From positions 1 to 24,225 of the forward strand of contig CAYGBW010000040.1 of assembly GCA_964348185.1 (NCBI GenBank): a stretch of DNA of 24,225 nt, in the 5' to 3' direction. The stretch comes from CAYGBW01 sp964348185. Lineage in GTDB: Bacteria; Desulfobacterota; BSN033; WVXP01. Within the stretch, counting starts at the first letter, position 1. Every line of letters starts with the position of its first letter. Of the stretch, positions 17,811 through 24,225 are shown one piece after another. A model generated the notes under the pieces. The model was not told where the DNA came from and made no database searches. It was given only the letters and a program-made list of their open reading frames with translations. Both the position numbers and the translations under genes were made by a program.

Positions 17811-17840
17811 TTCAGGCGGGACGATCACGCCCCGCCTGAA
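17811..17840 (-). promoter_or_regulatory. intra-operon stabilising/attenuating hairpin between binding protein and permease genes
   Basis: TTCAGGCGGG (17811-17820) and CCCGCCTGAA (17831-17840) are perfect 10-bp inverted repeats with a 10-nt loop. No T-run follows on the minus strand, so full termination is unlikely. A hairpin at this position, just 3' of a binding-protein gene, commonly protects the upstream message and gives excess binding protein. A separate 10-bp palindrome TTCGATCGAA (17800-17809) lies next to it, just before the permease start. Confidence 0.6.
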
Positions 17841-17890
17841 CCTAAGGGGATGGCTCGAGTCAAAGGCCTTTTGGGATCCCCCCCACCGAC

Positions 17891-19681
17891 TTACTCGTAG
17901 GCTTTGGACATCTTATAGAAGTCAAGGTTGAAGGGAAAGGGGCCCGTGTAGTAACCCTGGACCCAGTCCCGCATAGCGACATGTTCGACCGCCTGGAAGT
18001 GGAAGATGGAATGGGAGTCCTCGTAAGCGAGTCGCTGAAGTTCGACGGAGAGCTCCTTCCTCCTCTGGGGATCATAGTTGCTTCCCAGCTCGTCGATCAA
18101 CGGATCGTACTTCGCCTTTGCGAGATCGGTATACCCTGACCAGTCGGCATAACCGCCCGCCGAGTGCATGTGCTCGAACAATGGCAGATAAGGGTCAACG
18201 ACCTCAGGGAGCATTCCAAACAGAGAGAGGGGCAGTTGCTTTTCCTTGATTGCCCCCACGTGCGCTGCCCAGGGGAGGGAGGCCAGTTCGATGTGGAACT
18301 TCGGGTTGATCGATTCAACATTCGCTTTCAAGATCTCAAGGGCCCGCTGGCGGTGAGTGGATCCAGTCGAGTATACCGCGGTGAACCGGAATCCTTGCTC
18401 CCATACTTTGCCCCCCCAGGCCTCCTTAAAGTACTCCTCGGCCTTTTTCAGGTCAAGGGAGTACCGCGGGTTGTCCGGATTGGCGGTGGGAAAACCGATC
18501 AACACCGGGCCGTAGGGCTTCAGAGCAGCGCCTAGGAAGACATCATTAATGAAGGTGTCCCAATCGAAGCTGTACTGGAATGCCTTTCTCACATTGATAT
18601 CGCTGAAGAAGTCTGTCGGGATACCCTTCTCGCCCAGCTGGCCATTTCCGATATAGCTGCTCGCCTCCGCAATGTGAAAGACGAAGTTGATCTTCATCAG
18701 CCACGTTGCGGGGAGGTTTTTCATCACCTTTATCCCGGGGGCTCCCTCCACCTGGGGCAGCTCGGAGACGTTCACCTCGACGAAATCCACATCGCCTTGC
18801 TTCAGCAGCAGAATCCCTGCGGGAAGATCCGCGACGATCTTGCGGACAACCCGCTTCAGGCGAGGTACCCCCTGCCAATAATCCTTAAACCCTTCGAGGA
18901 CAACGCGTTCGGACCGTTCCCAGGACACGAACTTGAATGGACCCGTGCCCATCATCTTGTCGAAGAGGGGGTCTTTCTCTGCCGTGAGGTTCATGTGCTT
19001 CTGCCCCGTGTCTTTCGTCCCTGGCCAGGCCCCCTGCTCGATGCACCACGCCTTGTTCATGATTCCCATCGCACTTCCCCCATCGGCCATGATGCCGATG
19101 AAAGGAACAAAGGGGTTGGGCAGCTTGAAGGCGACGGTGTTTGCCTTATGGTTAATCCGCTCATCGAGTAGCTCGTAAGCAGCATCGTAGCCCACTCTCT
19201 TCACGAGTTCCCCAAAGGAAGGCGCCTCGAGTAGGTTTTGGGCGAGCATCTTATAACTCGAGGCTTGAGCCCCAACGAGGAGTCCTCGCTTGAACGTGTA
19301 GGCGACATCCTCAGGGGTGAGGACCGCTCCGTTGTGAAACTTCACCCCCTCTCGTATTGGAAAGGTAATGTGGGTTGTCCCGTCTGGGTCCACCTTGATC
19401 AGCCCATTCTCCCGGGTAGGGACCTTCGTTGCCATACTCGGGATCAAGGTGGCCATGTCCCCATCGGGGTGGTCGAGGAGCGAGTCGTACACGTTGAAAG
19501 AAATCTCATTTGTCGCTGAACTGAGCATGAACTGGGGGTCAAGGCTCTCCACAGAGTTCGTTGTTGCCTTGATGAAGGTGTCGGGATTGCGAATCGGTTG
19601 TTGCGCTGCGGCAAAAGGCAAAGGAACCGATAACAACAGAAGTAGAAGGAGACTCCTGAAAATGCTGATTTTCCTCGTCAT
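17891..19681 (-). CDS. family-5 extracellular solute-binding protein of the Opp/Dpp-type importer
   Basis: The protein has 596 residues. Residues 1-26 are a typical secretory signal: basic start MTRK, a run of Leu, and a likely cleavage after AAA before QQP. The mature part is a SBP_bac_5 domain: SLDPQFMLSS (about 44-53), YDSLLDHPDG, VREGVKFHNG-like FPIREGVKFHNGAVLTPEDVAYTFKRG (about 105-131), and a KAFQYSFDWDTF block (about 386-397). It delivers substrate in the periplasm to permeases B and C. The ATG has GGGAGGT 7 bp upstream. At 596 residues it is longer than most Opp/Dpp binding proteins (about 530). Its substrate cannot be read from sequence; peptides, opines or other small amides are all possible. 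Confidence 0.92.
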   Translation of the reverse strand: MTRKISIFRSLLLLLLLSVPLPFAAAQQPIRNPDTFIKATTNSVESLDPQFMLSSATNEISFNVYDSLLDHPDGDMATLIPSMATKVPTRENGLIKVDPDGTTHITFPIREGVKFHNGAVLTPEDVAYTFKRGLLVGAQASSYKMLAQNLLEAPSFGELVKRVGYDAAYELLDERINHKANTVAFKLPNPFVPFIGIMADGGSAMGIMNKAWCIEQGAWPGTKDTGQKHMNLTAEKDPLFDKMMGTGPFKFVSWERSERVVLEGFKDYWQGVPRLKRVVRKIVADLPAGILLLKQGDVDFVEVNVSELPQVEGAPGIKVMKNLPATWLMKINFVFHIAEASSYIGNGQLGEKGIPTDFFSDINVRKAFQYSFDWDTFINDVFLGAALKPYGPVLIGFPTANPDNPRYSLDLKKAEEYFKEAWGGKVWEQGFRFTAVYSTGSTHRQRALEILKANVESINPKFHIELASLPWAAHVGAIKEKQLPLSLFGMLPEVVDPYLPLFEHMHSAGGYADWSGYTDLAKAKYDPLIDELGSNYDPQRRKELSVELQRLAYEDSHSIFHFQAVEHVAMRDWVQGYYTGPFPFNLDFYKMSKAYE

Positions 19682-19796
19682 GATGAGACCTCCCTAATCA
19701 GAGTGTTTTTTGCTTTCCTGTGTCCGAACCGAAGTGGCAATGACCAGATTCATCGGTACCGTCTTCTCAGCGTTCTGCGATCACCTCCTTGCGCCC

Positions 19797-19812
19797 GGGG
19801 AAGCGTTTCCCC
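19797..19812. other. tight GC-rich hairpin upstream of the binding-protein gene
   Basis: GGGGAA (19797-19802) and TTCCCC (19807-19812) form a perfect 6-bp stem with a 4-nt GCGT loop. It lies in the 258-bp gap between the ATC-hydrolase-family gene and the binding-protein gene. On the minus strand it is followed by GGAGGTG, which does not lead a real reading frame. It may be an mRNA processing or stability element. Confidence 0.3.
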
Positions 19813-19921
19813 TGAGACAGAAAGCGTTACTCCACGGTGCGCTCCCTCAAGATTTTCCACGGATCTCTCAAGAGGTTTCCTGGCCCTTCTGAACCCGACC
19901 CCGACCGGCAGACCCCGTGGT

Positions 19922-19939
19922 GCCCCGGCGCTCCGGGAC
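19922..19939 (-). terminator. hairpin immediately after the ATC-hydrolase-family stop codon
   Basis: On the minus strand GTCCCGG (19939-19933) pairs with CCGGGGC (19928-19922) across an AGCG loop, with one G-U pair. It starts directly after the TAG stop. No U-tract follows, so it is at best a partial or attenuating terminator before the binding-protein gene. Confidence 0.3.
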
Positions 19940-20560
19940 CTACTCGCACCGATCGATGTACAACCAATCCCTGTCATCTGAAGCGAAGTCCTCTTGTTCC
20001 TTGGATGTTGTCTTCCGGATACAGAACTCGCAAAACTCGTCCCCATCTGGAAGGGCTTTGGTGTGACCGAGCTTGTAGTCGGGATTGTAGGCCATGTATT
20101 TTGCCGGATCGACATAGCAGTAAAGCCGTCCCAGGGTCTCCTCCCCGTATTCCTTCCAAACCCTTGCCATCATGCACCCGTAGGCCCGATGCCGTTTCTC
20201 CCCTTTCACCTCCACGTCCTCGTTGCCTGTGTGCATCCCGATGCGGGGAAGGCGGCGGCTTGTTCCGACTCCGTAGTTTTCTGGGGTTAACGGAAGTCCC
20301 TGGGCCAATACCGCGTTCCGCACCTCCTTCCCAACCATTTTTCCGTAGGCCTTGATCGATTTGGCAATGAGCGCCCTGCCCCGTTCTTCTCCGAATTCAT
20401 TCACCAATGTCTTGGCGAAAGCGAGGTGGAGAAGAGCAATCCGGCGGCTGACCAGCTGAACTTCGCTTTCTGCCTCCTCGAGGGGGATGACCTTGGGATT
20501 TCCTCTCATTTCATCCTCTTTCAGTCCATTCTCCTCCAACTCATCCTCCTTCCTGCTCAT
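19940..20560 (-). CDS. ATC-hydrolase-family protein (L-2-amino-thiazoline-4-carboxylic acid hydrolase-like)
   Basis: From the ATG at 20560 the protein has 206 residues. A second ATG 19 codons on (20509), preceded by AGAGGAT, is a fair alternative; the residues between are highly charged and not conserved-looking. The helical first half (about 33-90) leads to the family core: GCMMARVWKEYG (128-139), YCYVDPAKYMAYNP (147-160), LGHTKALPDGDEFCEF (164-179). Cys129, Cys148, Cys177 and Cys180 and His166 stand out as possible active-site or metal residues. The named family enzyme opens a thiazoline ring to S-carbamoyl-cysteine, but most members are uncharacterised. Placement upstream of a binding-protein gene in the same direction suggests it acts on the imported compound. 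There is no signal peptide. Confidence 0.75.
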   Translation of the reverse strand: MSRKEDELEENGLKEDEMRGNPKVIPLEEAESEVQLVSRRIALLHLAFAKTLVNEFGEERGRALIAKSIKAYGKMVGKEVRNAVLAQGLPLTPENYGVGTSRRLPRIGMHTGNEDVEVKGEKRHRAYGCMMARVWKEYGEETLGRLYCYVDPAKYMAYNPDYKLGHTKALPDGDEFCEFCIRKTTSKEQEDFASDDRDWLYIDRCE

Positions 20561-20635
20561 CAATTGGCTTCCCCACCCCCTAAAGAGCTCATGGGACCCC
20601 CCAATCGTCCGAAATGGCCCCTGAATGCGGGGGAC

Positions 20636-20664
20636 ACTGTAACATGGTCCCTGTCCTTCGTCAA
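20636..20664 (-). promoter_or_regulatory. sigma70-type promoter of the ATC-hydrolase/importer arm
   Basis: On the minus strand TTGACG (20664-20659, 5/6) is followed at exactly 17 bp by TACAGT (20641-20636, 4/6). The start would be near 20629, leaving about 70 nt of leader before the ATG at 20560. Three TTTACGG-type boxes lie upstream of it. Confidence 0.5.
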
Positions 20665-20692
20665 GGAGAAGAATCGAGGCCAAATCCGTCAG

Positions 20693-20771
20693 CCTTTACG
20701 GCCCCTTTGAGACCCTTTTTCTAATCCCCCTTTACGGGACAATCGCTTCGTGACATAAATCAGCCCGTAAA
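20693..20771. promoter_or_regulatory. three TTTACGG boxes upstream of the importer-arm promoter
   Basis: CCTTTACGG occurs at 20693-20701 and 20729-20737, and the inverted CCGTAAA at 20765-20771. Centre spacings are about 36 and 34 bp. The second and third boxes form a perfect 8-bp inverted repeat TTTACGGG/CCCGTAAA (20731-20738, 20764-20771). They lie about 68 to 139 bp upstream of the predicted start and look like activator sites; the regulator is not encoded in view. Confidence 0.4.
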
Positions 20772-20819
20772 CATCCTAGACTCATGGACCCTAGAATTGA
20801 TCCTCTGTTAATTGTTATT

Positions 20820-20960
20820 CCTCCCAATGAAGATGATGAACTGATGTGTATTTGAGCTGCCAGCAGGGCGAGCAGTTTTTCCCTGGCCAGGCTTGCCGCG
20901 CCAGAGCCTTGTGCGGCGGCGGGTCGTCTTGATAATTCCTGACTGGTGTGATACCCTGGC
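20820..20960. other. GC-rich, dyad-rich part of the divergent intergenic region
   Basis: The 526-bp stretch between the ATC-hydrolase and nitroreductase starts holds no supported gene. This part contains the perfect palindrome CCTGGCCAGG (20882-20891), GCCGC/GCGGC arms (20895-20899, 20913-20917) and CTGC/GCAG arms near 20860-20878. A 91-codon minus-strand frame (21007-20732, TTG start) crosses it but has no Shine-Dalgarno. It may be a dispersed repeat or a structured RNA; I cannot place it in a known family. Confidence 0.3.
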
Positions 20961-21086
20961 GAGTCGAAAATTCCGGAGGGTTTTTCCTTATGCCGGGGAT
21001 CTTTCAATGGGAGGAAGTGGAGTTACCAGAAGAAGACTGATCCTATGGCAGAAGCCGTGCGCAGTTCCTTGACAAAGGAGGACAAC

Positions 21087-21974
21087 ATGAGTGAGCAGTA
21101 TGATCAACCCAATATGCCGGAGAGCGCTGAAGCGGTCAAGGGGGGATTTGGGAGATATACCCGAGAAGATCTGATGAGAATGGACCCCGTGTGCCTCCGG
21201 GCTCTGTTCCGGGAGCGAGTCCATCACACGATTGAGGTCGACGTTTACCCTATTCTGCTGGGAAGGAAGACGGTGCCCCCCAATTTCGGGTCGCAACCGC
21301 AATTGATTCTCGATGTTTGGAGGGAAAGGGGCTTTTCAGATGGGGATCCGGATTTCGAATGGGGCAAAAATTACCTTGCCCTTGCCAAAAGAATTCGGGC
21401 CGGTGAAAAAATCGAGATCACCGAGGGGCTTCCCACCCCCTTTACTCAGCAAGAGATGGCCGTTGTCCATAAGTTGATATGGGAACGCCGCTCAGTTCGC
21501 GATTGGGTTCCTGGGAAAGAGGTCCCCGATGAAATGATAGAAAAGATACTTGAAGCAGGCAGGGCGGCGCCAACGGGCTGCAATTTGGATATTGTCCGCT
21601 TTGTCGTGATAAGAGATCCGAAAGAGGCCAAGTTTGTTTGGAGCGATATCCCCACCCCAATGGATCAGTGTGTTCTCATCGTTGTCTGTTACGACAAAAG
21701 GGTTTATGAAACCGTGGGTCAGGATCGGAGTGTCCCTCAGAACATGTTGTTTGATTGTGCTGCCGCTGCTGATCATATGTGCTTGATGGCCCATGCCCTG
21801 GGTTTGGGAGCAACCTGGCTATCGTGTACAAAGAAGACGGCTAGAACCTTTAAGGAGAAATACGGCCTCCCCGATCATATCGAACAGGCCTTGCACATCG
21901 CAGTCGGTTGGTCCGCAACGGGATCAATCAAATCTGAGAGGATGCCCCTCAGTGAGATGATCATAAAGAGGTAG
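21087..21974 (+). CDS. nitroreductase-family FMN oxidoreductase with N-terminal extension
   Basis: The protein has 295 residues from an ATG preceded by AAAGGAGG at 6-bp spacing, one of the best ribosome sites in the window. The nitroreductase fold starts about 126: IWERRSVRDW (131-140) is the FMN phosphate-binding motif, AGRAAPTGCN (157-166) and the FDCAAAADHMCLMAHALGLGATWL block (222-245) are family features, and the end is GWSATG and MPLSEMI. Residues 1-125 are an extra domain not found in the usual 180-220 residue enzymes; they show no Cys ferredoxin motif. Such enzymes reduce nitro groups, quinones, enoates or dehalogenate using NAD(P)H. It is divergent from the ATC-hydrolase gene and may share regulation with it. 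It appears monocistronic. Confidence 0.88.
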   Translation: MSEQYDQPNMPESAEAVKGGFGRYTREDLMRMDPVCLRALFRERVHHTIEVDVYPILLGRKTVPPNFGSQPQLILDVWRERGFSDGDPDFEWGKNYLALAKRIRAGEKIEITEGLPTPFTQQEMAVVHKLIWERRSVRDWVPGKEVPDEMIEKILEAGRAAPTGCNLDIVRFVVIRDPKEAKFVWSDIPTPMDQCVLIVVCYDKRVYETVGQDRSVPQNMLFDCAAAADHMCLMAHALGLGATWLSCTKKTARTFKEKYGLPDHIEQALHIAVGWSATGSIKSERMPLSEMIIKR

Positions 21975-22196
21975 ATCGGATTGATGGGAACGGGGTCTGG
22001 AGAAGGGGCGGGGGCGTGATTCATTCGTATGGACTGACCGGGATTTGAACGAACACCGACCGAGGAAGGGTTTAGATCGGGTACGACCGCTCTGAGCAAA
22101 CATGGGGGAACTAGAAATCCAGGTCCCGATCGATTGTGATTATTTCAGCCAGAAACAAGCAGAGTTGGACATCGATTAGGGCCACCGATTCCATCT

Positions 22197-22304
22197 GAGA
22201 CTGTCGAAAAACCCTAAAACCACGATTTTCGGACTTATAAGTACGTGAAATTACTACGGGTGAATTTTGCGAAAATGGCAGAATTGGACTTTTTCGACAG
22301 TCTC
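22197..22304. mobile_element. MITE-like element with long terminal inverted repeats
   Basis: GAGACTGTCGAAAAA (22197-22211) and its exact reverse complement (22290-22304) are 15-bp perfect terminal repeats. After 13 less conserved bases both arms again share ATTTTCG at the same offset, so the imperfect repeat is 35 bp overall (22197-22231 paired with 22270-22304), though several of the 13 bases differ. The element is 108 bp with a TCT trinucleotide flanking both ends, a possible 3-bp target duplication. An ACTTATAAGT palindrome (22233-22242) lies in the middle. There is no coding capacity. It was probably mobilised by a transposase encoded elsewhere; I cannot assign the insertion-sequence family. 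Confidence 0.65.
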
Positions 22305-22361
22305 TCTTGAGGTAAACGGCTTAACTCGCGAGAAAGAGCAGGCCGAAATAGCCCAATTCAG

Positions 22362-22386
22362 AATAGGAACCTGTTTCGGTTCTATT
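22362..22386. other. imperfect hairpin downstream of the MITE-like element
   Basis: AATAGGAACC (22362-22371) pairs with GGTTCTATT (22378-22386) as a 9-bp stem with one bulged G and a 6-nt loop. No T-run follows on either strand. Confidence 0.25.
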
Positions 22387-22448
22387 GTATGAGGGAAATG
22401 CCGGATGACTGAAAATCAAGGCCAGGAGTTCTAGAGCCCCTTCTTTTT

Positions 22449-22473
22449 CCCCCTCCGTATTGTCATCAGGGGG
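22449..22473. other. G/C-run hairpin downstream of the TPR-binding-protein gene
   Basis: CCCCCT (22449-22454) and AGGGGG (22468-22473) form a 6-bp stem with a 13-nt loop, about 28 bp past the stop of the leftward gene. On the minus strand it is followed by A residues rather than T, so it is not a canonical terminator. Confidence 0.2.
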
Positions 22474-22500
22474 GCAAGAAAAGAAAACCGGCTGATCAAG

Positions 22501-24225
22501 CTAATGTGGCTCGATGATGACCTCCTTCCAGAACCACCAAATCGCCGCCGACGTGGGATATTTTTTCACCCATGGCTTTATCAGCAAGTGCAATCGGACA
22601 TAGTTGAGAGGTATAATGGCTGCCTCTTCCACCAGGATCTTGTCAGCCCGCTTGTATAGATCCATCCTCTTTTCCTGATCCACAGACCGCCTGGCTTCTT
22701 CTACGAAGCCAGCGTAGGTTTCGTCCCTCCAGCCAGGCAGCCAAATGACAGCACCTACCCCCAGGAAGTTGTCAGGGTCAGGATAGTCGGCGACCCATCG
22801 AGCGAGAGACATGGATGGGGGTTCCCTACACACCCTTTCGCCAAACGCTGCGTAGTCCATGGCCTGCCACGTGATCTCCACCCCCAGATTCTCCTGCCAC
22901 TGCGCCCGCAGGTGTTTGCTCAACGGCTCGCGTTCGTGGGGTGTCAGCGCCTCTGCAACGTGGAAGCCTCGACCATCTGGATAGCCCGCCTCCGCCAGAA
23001 GCCGCCGCGCCTGCTGGGGATCGTACGGCAGACCGATCTCCACCGAGTGTCCCGGCATCCCCGGTGGTATGAGCCCGCCCGTGGCCGGGAAAACATAGCC
23101 TCTCCAGATCACATCTCCCAGCGTTTCTCGGTCTGTGGCGAGAACGAAGGCTTGACGCACCCGAACATCATCAAAGGGTGGCCGGCTCACGTCGAACGCC
23201 ACGAATATTGTCGCCAGCCATGGCACAGAGAGATACTCTCCAGCATGCCGCTGCCGGGCACGGTCCATCTCAGCCGGTGGAAAGAGCCCCAAGTCCAAAA
23301 CGTCCAGTCGGTCATCCTCATACATTTTCAGTGCAGAAGACCATTCCAATGGGAGCAGATCGATCTGCTGCACGTTCCCTGTGAACCGGCCACGGTACTC
23401 CGGATTGCGTACCAAGACCATGGACTGTCCCCGCTTCCGGGACTTGAGTCTGAACGGACCGTTGGTGACAATGTTGTCTATCTCCGTCCAGGCCTCGCCA
23501 TACGTCTCCACCACGTGTTTGGGCACAGGGCCAGTCTTAGGATAGGCCAGCAACTGAAGGAAATAGCTCGTCGGCTCCTTCAGTTCCACGACAAGGGTGT
23601 GCTCGTCCAGGGCCTGCACCCCCAGGTCGGCTGGATCTGATACGTCACCCTGATGAAAGGCCCTGGCACCCTTGATATCATACAGCAGATCGGCAGGTAA
23701 CGACCCAGTAGCCGGATCCAGCGCTTGCCTCCATGCGTAGGCGAAATCCTCAGCCGTCACCGGCGTGCCATCGCTCCAGCGTACGTCCTCCCGCAGATGG
23801 AAGACGTACTTGCGTCCCCCTTCAGAGACCTCCCAGGTTTGGGCCACATCGGGCACGACGTCCATCTCCGGACTCAACTCCACCAACATGCTGAAGAGCT
23901 GGGACATGACACCAGACGAATAGACGTCCAGGACTCTCGTCGGGTCTAAGGTTCCCGGCTCGTCCCAGAACACTCTGAGGGCATGGGGTGCCGATGGTAG
24001 CGAGACGACTGGTTCCACCTCTCCGGCCCGTTGCCACAGGATGAGCCCTTCCTCGTAGGCTTGGTGCGCTCGCCCAAAGTCGAAGGCGCTGTGATAGGTC
24101 AACCCCAGCTTCATCAGCGTCCGGGCCCCTTGTTCGTGCTCCCCCTGCTCCTTCAGGAACGCCAGCAACCGCTGGTAGTAGTCAATGGCCTCCTGGTGGG
24201 CATATAGTCCCCGTGCCCGGTCCCC
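22501..24225 (-). CDS. TPR-repeat protein fused to a family-5 solute-binding domain (5' end outside the window)
   Basis: The frame is open from the right edge to the TAG stop at 22501, giving 574 visible residues. The N-terminal part missed by any internal start reads as tetratricopeptide repeats: ARGLYAHQEAIDYYQRLL, then KLGLTYHSAFDFGRAHQAYE with further alpha-helical pairing, ending near residue 70. A SBP_bac_5 domain follows directly (about 82-570), with TLDPTRVLDVYSSG, REDVRWSDGTPVTAEDFAYAW, NGPFRLKSR and VRQAFVLATDRETL. No signal peptide separates the two, so the binding domain is probably cytoplasmic unless an unseen N-terminal segment says otherwise. I recall related proteins in Chloroflexi and other environmental bacteria with an upstream AAA ATPase or BTAD-type regulatory part, which would make this a ligand-sensing regulator rather than a transport subunit. 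No permease genes lie beside it. Confidence 0.85.
   Translation of the reverse strand, partial: GDRARGLYAHQEAIDYYQRLLAFLKEQGEHEQGARTLMKLGLTYHSAFDFGRAHQAYEEGLILWQRAGEVEPVVSLPSAPHALRVFWDEPGTLDPTRVLDVYSSGVMSQLFSMLVELSPEMDVVPDVAQTWEVSEGGRKYVFHLREDVRWSDGTPVTAEDFAYAWRQALDPATGSLPADLLYDIKGARAFHQGDVSDPADLGVQALDEHTLVVELKEPTSYFLQLLAYPKTGPVPKHVVETYGEAWTEIDNIVTNGPFRLKSRKRGQSMVLVRNPEYRGRFTGNVQQIDLLPLEWSSALKMYEDDRLDVLDLGLFPPAEMDRARQRHAGEYLSVPWLATIFVAFDVSRPPFDDVRVRQAFVLATDRETLGDVIWRGYVFPATGGLIPPGMPGHSVEIGLPYDPQQARRLLAEAGYPDGRGFHVAEALTPHEREPLSKHLRAQWQENLGVEITWQAMDYAAFGERVCREPPSMSLARWVADYPDPDNFLGVGAVIWLPGWRDETYAGFVEEARRSVDQEKRMDLYKRADKILVEEAAIIPLNYVRLHLLIKPWVKKYPTSAAIWWFWKEVIIEPH

Larger units (their letters stand above)
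21975..22500. other. gene-poor region between nitroreductase and TPR-binding-protein genes
   Basis: No coding frame is supported here. It holds a tRNA 3'-end-like stretch on the minus strand (22031-22050), the MITE-like element (22197-22304) and two hairpins (22362-22386, 22449-22473). It lies between genes of different character and looks like a site of past insertion. Confidence 0.5.

Noticed and set aside
19690..19749. 19-codon leader-peptide-like frame just before the binding-protein gene on the minus strand
   Set aside because: There is no ribosome site, no run of a regulatory codon and no attenuator-like fold next to it.
20732..21007. 91-codon minus-strand frame in the divergent intergenic region
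   Set aside because: It uses a TTG start without a Shine-Dalgarno and its composition follows the nested palindromes; kept only as a finding on the DNA block.
22031..22106. complete tRNA gene on the minus strand
   Set aside because: Only the T-loop and acceptor-like 3' end fit; no matching acceptor 5' strand, D-arm or anticodon arm is present.

Overview
This is an ordinary-density, moderately GC-rich bacterial chromosome segment. It has no rRNA, complete tRNA, CRISPR array, phage module or transposase gene. The gene content and Shine-Dalgarno-driven starts suggest an environmental Gram-negative-type bacterium, probably from a deltaproteobacterial (Desulfobacterota-like) lineage. That placement is an inference from gene families and from the style of the intergenic repeats, not from a marker gene. 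The partial gene at the right edge is of a type I associate more with Chloroflexi and other large-genome environmental bacteria, so the assignment stays open.

Left block (1-10.7 kb, minus strand). A probable five-gene transcription unit runs leftward from a promoter near 10.7 kb. It holds a GldA-type ABC ATPase, a fused GldF/GldG permease and auxiliary protein (4-bp overlap), a membrane-anchored DUF4340 protein, a CAP-domain lipoprotein and a full-length Lhr helicase. The first three form a Gld-type ABC system acting at the envelope. Left of lhr are weak terminator-like hairpins and a good sigma70-type promoter that fires off the left edge through a folded leader.

Middle block (10.8-12.4 kb). 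A thioredoxin-like redoxin gene with its own promoter faces a convergent creatininase-family hydrolase gene.

Right-centre block (12.8-20.7 kb). This is a complete oligopeptide/dipeptide-type ABC importer in two convergent arms. The ATPase genes oppD and oppF run rightward. An ATC-hydrolase-family gene, the binding protein, permeases B and C and an amidohydrolase gene run leftward. A strong hairpin sits between the binding-protein and permease genes. A good promoter with three upstream TTTACGG boxes precedes the ATC-hydrolase gene. Together these look like uptake and hydrolysis of a small amide, peptide-like or heterocyclic compound. The substrate cannot be read from the sequence.

Right block (20.7-24.2 kb). 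A nitroreductase gene with a long N-terminal extension is followed by a gene-poor 526-bp stretch containing a 108-bp MITE-like element with 35-bp imperfect terminal inverted repeats. The window ends inside a minus-strand gene in which tetratricopeptide repeats are fused directly to a family-5 solute-binding domain, an unusual architecture that suggests an intracellular or regulatory use of a transporter-type sensor domain.
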